Below, piece by piece: positions 59,787 to 64,000 of a DNA stretch of 64,000 nucleotides (position 1 is its first letter; every line of letters starts with the position of its first letter). Source of the stretch: Bog-159 sp035499555 (GTDB lineage: Bacteria; Acidobacteriota; Terriglobia; Bryobacterales; Bryobacteraceae); assembly GCA_035499555.1 (NCBI GenBank), contig DATJYO010000046.1:106345-170344 (forward strand), written 5' to 3'. The notes under the pieces were generated by a model. The model saw nothing but the letters and a program-made list of their open reading frames with translations. It did not search any database and was not told the DNA's origin. The position numbers were made by a program, and so were the translations under genes.

Positions 59787-61150
59787 TCCGCACCTCCCGG
59801 CTCTTCGCCTTTCTTGGTATCCGCCGCCTCCGGTCTCTTTCTCTCCTTTTTCTCCTCCGCCTTCAACTTATCGATCAGCGCCTTCTTGCGCGCCTCTTTC
59901 CCGGCCCGCTCTTCCAGGTCCTTGGCCCGGTCGAAGTAAAGCTGGCCGTCGATGAATACTTTGTCCACCTTGGCGTAATTCGAAAGCGGATGCTTGTCGT
60001 AGATCGTCAGGTCCGCGTCCTTTCCCGGCTCGATCGATCCTACCCGCTGCTCGATACCCAGTTGCTTCGCCGGGTTGATGGTAATCAGTGACAGCGCCTC
60101 CGTCTCGTTCAGCCCGCCGTACTTCATGGCTTTGGCGGCCTCCGTATTCAGGTGTCGCATCAGCTCCGCGGAGTCCGAATTGACTGACACCAGCACCCCC
60201 TTGCGCGTCATCAGCGCGGCGTTGTACGGAATCGCGTCGTAGGCCTCCGCCTTGTACGCCCACCAGTCGCTGAACGTCGAAGCCCCCGTGCCGTGCGCCG
60301 CAATCTCCGCCGCCACCTTGTAACCTTCCAGCGCGTGCTGCAGCGTGCGGATCTTGAATCCGAAATCGTCCGCTACGTGCAGCAGCATCAAGATCTCGTC
60401 CGCCCGGTAGCAGTGCGCGTGGACGTACCGCTTCCCTTCCAGCACCTCCACCAGCGGCTCCAGCTTCAAGTCCCGCCGCGGCGGAATCGCCTGTTCGTGC
60501 CGGGCCACTTTGTCGCGGTATTCCTGCCATTCTTTCTGATACGCGCGTGCTTCCGTGAAAGCCTCCCGGATCACGTCCTCCACGCCCATGCGCGTCGCCG
60601 GATAACGCAGCCCCGGACTGGCCCCGAACCCGCCTCCCGGCGATCCCGAACGCTTCACGTTCTCCCCCAGCGCGAACTTGATGCCCGGCACCGCCCCCAC
60701 GAACTTCAGCCCCTCGGCGTCCTTGCCCCACCGCATCTTGATCACTTCGCACTTGCCGCCGATCGGGTCCGCGCTGCCGTGCAGGATGTTCGCCGTGGTC
60801 ACTCCGCCCGCCAGCGCGCGATAAATGTCCGGATCGTCCGGATTGATCACGTCCTCGATCCCTACCATCGACGCCACCGCCAGCGCGCCTTCGTTGATGC
60901 TGTCGGCCGCGATGTGCGAGTGGCAGTCGATGATCCCCGGCATCACGAATTCGCCGGTGGCGTCGATCACCCGCGCCCCTTCCGGCGCCGTCACGTTCTC
61001 GCCCGCCTCCACGATCTTGCCGTCCCGGATCAGCACCGATCCCTTGAATGTTCCCTTGGTGACGGTCAGAACCGTGGCGTTGCGGATCACCGTCGTCTCG
61101 CTGGCCGCCGCCAGCGGCAGTGCCAACATCAAAAACGTCAGCCGCTTCAT
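59783..61150 (-). CDS. Secreted metal-dependent amidohydrolase
   Basis: A 455-residue exported hydrolase. The signal peptide (LTFLMLALPLAAAS) is followed by PGIIDCHSHIA, the intact HxH metal-binding motif, VHAHCYRADEILMLL and SVNSDSAELMRHL, the other ligand strands. It ends with a Lys/Glu-rich tail. It is the only one of the three neighbours with a complete metal site. Substrates of this family include imides, cyclic amides and dipeptides; none can be named here. It overlaps both neighbours by 4 bases. Confidence 0.87.
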   Translation of the reverse strand: MKRLTFLMLALPLAAASETTVIRNATVLTVTKGTFKGSVLIRDGKIVEAGENVTAPEGARVIDATGEFVMPGIIDCHSHIAADSINEGALAVASMVGIEDVINPDDPDIYRALAGGVTTANILHGSADPIGGKCEVIKMRWGKDAEGLKFVGAVPGIKFALGENVKRSGSPGGGFGASPGLRYPATRMGVEDVIREAFTEARAYQKEWQEYRDKVARHEQAIPPRRDLKLEPLVEVLEGKRYVHAHCYRADEILMLLHVADDFGFKIRTLQHALEGYKVAAEIAAHGTGASTFSDWWAYKAEAYDAIPYNAALMTRKGVLVSVNSDSAELMRHLNTEAAKAMKYGGLNETEALSLITINPAKQLGIEQRVGSIEPGKDADLTIYDKHPLSNYAKVDKVFIDGQLYFDRAKDLEERAGKEARKKALIDKLKAEEKKERKRPEAADTKKGEEPGGAE

Positions 61151-62487
61151 TCCGCACCTCCCGGCGTGCCTCGCCCCGGCCGCCCGCCCGCGGGCCCCTC
61201 TTCCGGCGCCGGCTCGTATTTCACGCCATCGATGAACACGTATTCGACCTTGCTCTTTTCATCGAAGAAATCGCCCTTCGTCACCAGCAGGTTCGCGATC
61301 TTGCCCGCGTCGATCGATCCCACCCGGTCCCCCACGCCGTAAATCTGCGCCGCGTTCAGGGACAGCGCGCGGATCGCGCCCGCCTCCGTCAAACCCGCGT
61401 CCAGCGCCCGTTTCACCGCCTTCCGCAGATCCTTCGCCGGCGTGCCGCCGGTGTAAAACGCGAACTGCGCCCCGGCCTTCTCCAGCGCCGCTGGCGCTGA
61501 GGGCGCCCGCTCCCGCATCTCCAGCACGCGGTAGCTCTCCTCCTCGTCCGGATCCGAATCCTTGGCTTTCTCCGGCCACTTCAGGTTCACCAGCAGCGGC
61601 GTCCCCGATTTCGCCACCAACTCGGGCACCTGGTAAGCCTGGTGCCCGCCGTACAGCACCGCCGGCCGCTTCAGTTCCGCCGCGAACCGCAGCATGCGAT
61701 CCAGTTGCTTGGCGTCATCCGCCGGATACAACAGCCGCGGCGATTCCAGCAGCCCTTCTACCGCCCGGTCGTAATTCGGCCGCTTCTGTCCCGCCCGGTG
61801 CGCCGTGTAAGCCTGCATCTCCAGTTGATAGTGATCCGCGTCCAGCGACAATTGCCGTATGTACGCGATGACGCCCATCAGCGATCCTGGATATGTGCCA
61901 AAACCGTGCGTCGTCAGTGTGACGTATTGGCCGACCGGTGAAGCCACCACCATGCGCCCCTGCTTTTCGCCGGAAAGATTGAGGAAGGCTCCTTCGCCCG
62001 CAAAGATGCCGGTCGCCGGAAAGGTGACTACGGAGGTGAACCCGGCGCTGCGCGTCTCTTCGATCCGCTTGTCCGCTGGATTCAGCAGATCCGCCGCGCG
62101 CACCCAGGTGGTGGTGAAAGGACGGAACTCCGGCCCCTGCTCGACGGGCATGGCCGGCCCTTGCGCCCCGAATCGTGTTGGTGTGGGACTTTCGCTGCGG
62201 GGCGCGCCGGACTGGGCGGGAGTTTCCGGCAGCCCGACCGTGCTCAATGCGTCGATCAGCCCCGGATAAACGGTTAAGCCTTGGCCATCGATGACCCAGG
62301 CATCCTTTGGAATATCGACGTTTTCGCCGACTGCCTCGATGAGGCCATTGCGCAGCAGCACGGTGCCCTTTTCCAGCACCGGACCGCTGACCGTAACGAT
62401 GCGTGCGCCGCGGAGCGCGATTGGACCCGACGCCTGAGCGAATACCAACGATGCGCCGGCCGCCAGCAGAGCCAGGAGTTGTTTCAT
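61147..62487 (-). CDS. Secreted amidohydrolase-family protein lacking the HxH motif
   Basis: A 446-residue exported protein, first of the three. From ATG 62487 the signal peptide is LLALLAAGASLVFA. The fold starts PIALRGARIVTVSGPVLEKG, but PGLIDALSTVGLP replaces the HxH site. Several other His residues (LTTHGFGTYPG, DADHYQLEMQ) are present. The C-terminus (GSIDAGKIANLLVTKGDFFD) is normal. Partnership with the neighbouring complete enzyme is likely from the overlap and shared export signal. Confidence 0.8.
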   Translation of the reverse strand: MKQLLALLAAGASLVFAQASGPIALRGARIVTVSGPVLEKGTVLLRNGLIEAVGENVDIPKDAWVIDGQGLTVYPGLIDALSTVGLPETPAQSGAPRSESPTPTRFGAQGPAMPVEQGPEFRPFTTTWVRAADLLNPADKRIEETRSAGFTSVVTFPATGIFAGEGAFLNLSGEKQGRMVVASPVGQYVTLTTHGFGTYPGSLMGVIAYIRQLSLDADHYQLEMQAYTAHRAGQKRPNYDRAVEGLLESPRLLYPADDAKQLDRMLRFAAELKRPAVLYGGHQAYQVPELVAKSGTPLLVNLKWPEKAKDSDPDEEESYRVLEMRERAPSAPAALEKAGAQFAFYTGGTPAKDLRKAVKRALDAGLTEAGAIRALSLNAAQIYGVGDRVGSIDAGKIANLLVTKGDFFDEKSKVEYVFIDGVKYEPAPEEGPAGGRPGRGTPGGAE

Positions 62488-62542
62488 GGACAAACAGGCA
62501 TGATATTACATTTGCCCGTTTTCCGTGGAGGCCGGCCGCCTG

Positions 62543-63829
62543 CTATTGTGTCGCCGGATACCGCACCACGCTGAAGTTCCGCAGCGTCAACGTGTCCGTC
62601 GTCGTCGCCGCCATCTGGCCCTGAAATGCCAGCACCAGCGGATACGCCAGAGAATCGTATCCGTTCAGGACGCCCGCCGCCAGCCCCAGCACCGTGCCCC
62701 AGCTCTGCACCGACAACTGGCAAGCCGCCGTTCCGGCCGCGGCCTCCGCGCGCCCCGTGACCAGCGCATCGCTCACCGCCCCGTTCCGCCGCACCAGCAC
62801 CGTATTGCCCCAGTTCACCGCGAACGTGAAGCCCGTCAGCGGTCCCTCGTGCGAGAAATCGAAGCTGATCTTCACCCGGTCCCCCGCCGCCAGCGTCCCC
62901 GCCGGGATCGTGCACGTGCCCAGGTTGCTCAGCGTCGTTGACGACGTCGCTGTCCCCGCCCCCGTGCACAGAATCTCCGGCGCCGGCGGACCCTGCGGCG
63001 CCCCCGTCGGTGTCACCCGGTAGGACGCCAGCAGGGTGTCGCCCGCCTGCGGTATCGCCGCCGCCGTGAACTGGATCGTGTTGCCCGCCAGCGTGTAATC
63101 GAGCCCGGCCTTCTGCAGAATGCCATTGCGATACAGCGCCAGGCTGGAGGACGGCGTGGGCGCCGTGCTCACCGTGAACGTGGCGTTCGATCCGTTCGCC
63201 GCCCCCGCCAACACCTCCGCGTCTGCGAACGTCGGCCCCGTCGACGTGCCCGCCGTCCCACAGGGCCCCGTCGAGCCGTCCACGTGTACGCAGTCGGACA
63301 CGTTGCCGCTGATCCCGTCCAGCGCCCCCGTCGCGTCGATCACCGCCACCCGCCCGGTCGCATACCCGGCTCCCTCCACCGGACGCGCCGACAGATCCGC
63401 CAACAGCCCGATCACATTCGACTCCGGGATCGATGAGCCGGTCACCAGCGATGACGGCGAGTTGGCCGGCGACAGCAGTACGTCCGCCACCCGCAGCGCC
63501 TTCATCGCCGGCGGCACCGCCCACGTCTCCACAAACTGATCGTTGCCCGCGCTCGTGAACGTCACCGTGTAATAGCCCGCCGGCACCGCGTTCGTGGTCG
63601 GCACAAGCTGCACCATCAGATTTCCGCCGGAGATGTTCACGGTCACCTGCTGCGTGGCGATCTGCGTCGTGTCGCCCGCCTGAAACGGCGTCCACTTCAC
63701 CACCGCGAATCCGTTGTACGGCGTGCCGTCCGCATTATAGATCGTGTCCTGGATCGTAGTCAGAATCGGACCTGCCGCCAGTGGTGTCCCCAGACACATC
63801 ACCAGCACCGCCGCCAGCTTGTAAGACAT
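62543..63829 (-). CDS. Secreted protein of unknown function (428 aa)
   Basis: A 428-residue exported protein with signal peptide LAAVLVMCLGTPLAAG. The N-terminal half (TTIQDTIYNADGTPYNGFAV, VPAGYYTVTFTSAGNDQFVE) looks like a carboxypeptidase-regulatory or Ig-like domain; the middle (ALYRNGILQKAGLDYTLAGN, FTAAAIPQAGDTLLASYRV) resembles tail-fibre-like repeats of structural proteins. No catalytic motif is seen. GGAGG precedes the ATG. It starts just inside a palindromic repeat cluster and may be cell-surface related. Confidence 0.65.
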   Translation of the reverse strand: MSYKLAAVLVMCLGTPLAAGPILTTIQDTIYNADGTPYNGFAVVKWTPFQAGDTTQIATQQVTVNISGGNLMVQLVPTTNAVPAGYYTVTFTSAGNDQFVETWAVPPAMKALRVADVLLSPANSPSSLVTGSSIPESNVIGLLADLSARPVEGAGYATGRVAVIDATGALDGISGNVSDCVHVDGSTGPCGTAGTSTGPTFADAEVLAGAANGSNATFTVSTAPTPSSSLALYRNGILQKAGLDYTLAGNTIQFTAAAIPQAGDTLLASYRVTPTGAPQGPPAPEILCTGAGTATSSTTLSNLGTCTIPAGTLAAGDRVKISFDFSHEGPLTGFTFAVNWGNTVLVRRNGAVSDALVTGRAEAAAGTAACQLSVQSWGTVLGLAAGVLNGYDSLAYPLVLAFQGQMAATTTDTLTLRNFSVVRYPATQ

Positions 63830-63841
63830 TCAACCTCCGGG

Positions 63842-64000
63842 ATAAAGCGCAAAGGGGCGCGGGGCGCCCCGTTTTGCGCGAATTAATAAAGCGCAAAGGG
63901 GCGCGTTTCCCGCGCCGCCAGGTAGGACCGGAACCGCAAAAATGAAGCGGCGCGGGGCGCCCCGTCTTGCGCGAATTGATAAAGCGCAAAGGGGCGCGTT
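63842..64000. repeat. Palindromic repeat cluster at the right edge
   Basis: A 20-base element beginning ATAAAGCGCAAAGG occurs at 63842, 63886 and 63979, and a GGCGCGGGGCGCCCCG element occurs at 63856 and 63949 (exact except one base over 29 bases). The last two copies are spaced 93 bases apart. Pairing GCGCAAA...GGGGCGC with its inverse GCGCCCC..TTTGCGC makes strong hairpins. The cluster continues past the window, so its full length is unknown. Confidence 0.85.

Noticed and set aside
63842..64000. A CRISPR array
   Set aside because: Only two or three units, themselves palindromic and spaced irregularly (44 and 93 bases), without unique spacers and without cas genes.

Overview
The window is a GC-rich bacterial chromosome segment that looks like a Solibacter/Bryobacter-type acidobacterium. 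The evidence is: a PadR regulator coupled to a large single-chain permease of the acidobacterial type (PadR/ADOP pair, 22.8-25.8 kb) plus remnants of two more; a secreted subtilase with the C-terminal domain typical of Solibacter secreted proteins; a PEP-CTERM protein; VWA and PQQ-propeller secreted proteins; and a full hopanoid locus. No rRNA, tRNA, CRISPR array or intact mobile element was found. The assignment is an inference from gene content.

Layout: 0-4.3 kb holds a truncated VTT membrane protein, queC-queE (7-deazaguanine synthesis), a PLP-dependent transsulfuration enzyme and a methyltransferase. 4.4-7.8 kb holds a PEP-CTERM protein and a split B12-dependent acyl-CoA mutase (large subunit plus cobalamin subunit) followed by small proteins. 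7.8-11.7 kb holds lepB, a DUF885 lipoprotein, a redoxin and an orphan nuoI. 11.7-15.1 kb is a minus-strand block of VWA protein, PAS/degenerate-GGDEF protein, motA and motB. 15.2-19 kb carries a DinB protein, a DUF2007 protein and a methyltransferase, then a roughly 1.2 kb module (frameshifted BrnT-like toxin, RHH antitoxin, truncated UDG-like gene) bounded by 122-123 bp direct repeats. 18-22.6 kb is pyruvate:ferredoxin oxidoreductase coupled to a dihydroorotate-dehydrogenase-like gene.

22.7-29.6 kb contains padR/permease, a PQQ-cytochrome c dehydrogenase, an MFS exporter and permease debris. 29.6-39.2 kb is one long minus-strand hopanoid operon: ispH, shc, hpnH, hpnA, hpnG, two zinc MDR dehydrogenases, hpnC, hpnD. 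Most junctions overlap. IspH supplies isoprenoid precursors; HpnC/HpnD make the squalene precursor; Shc cyclises squalene; HpnH and HpnG add and trim the ribosyl side chain. The two dehydrogenases are placed where an unassigned reductase would be expected. A sigma-54-type activator with an altered receiver lies just upstream.

40.7-52.7 kb carries lipoproteins, a WD40-like protein, a GH109-like Tat-exported enzyme, a nitrilase-family amidase, an EamA transporter, dnaB and glgP. 52.8-64 kb carries the subtilase, greA, a CDP-alcohol phosphatidyltransferase, acpS, dtd, three overlapping secreted amidohydrolases, an unknown secreted protein and a palindromic repeat cluster running off the right edge.

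A recurrent theme is a TAnnnT hexamer ending 6 bases before the start codon of genes without Shine-Dalgarno sequences, suggesting frequent leaderless transcripts.
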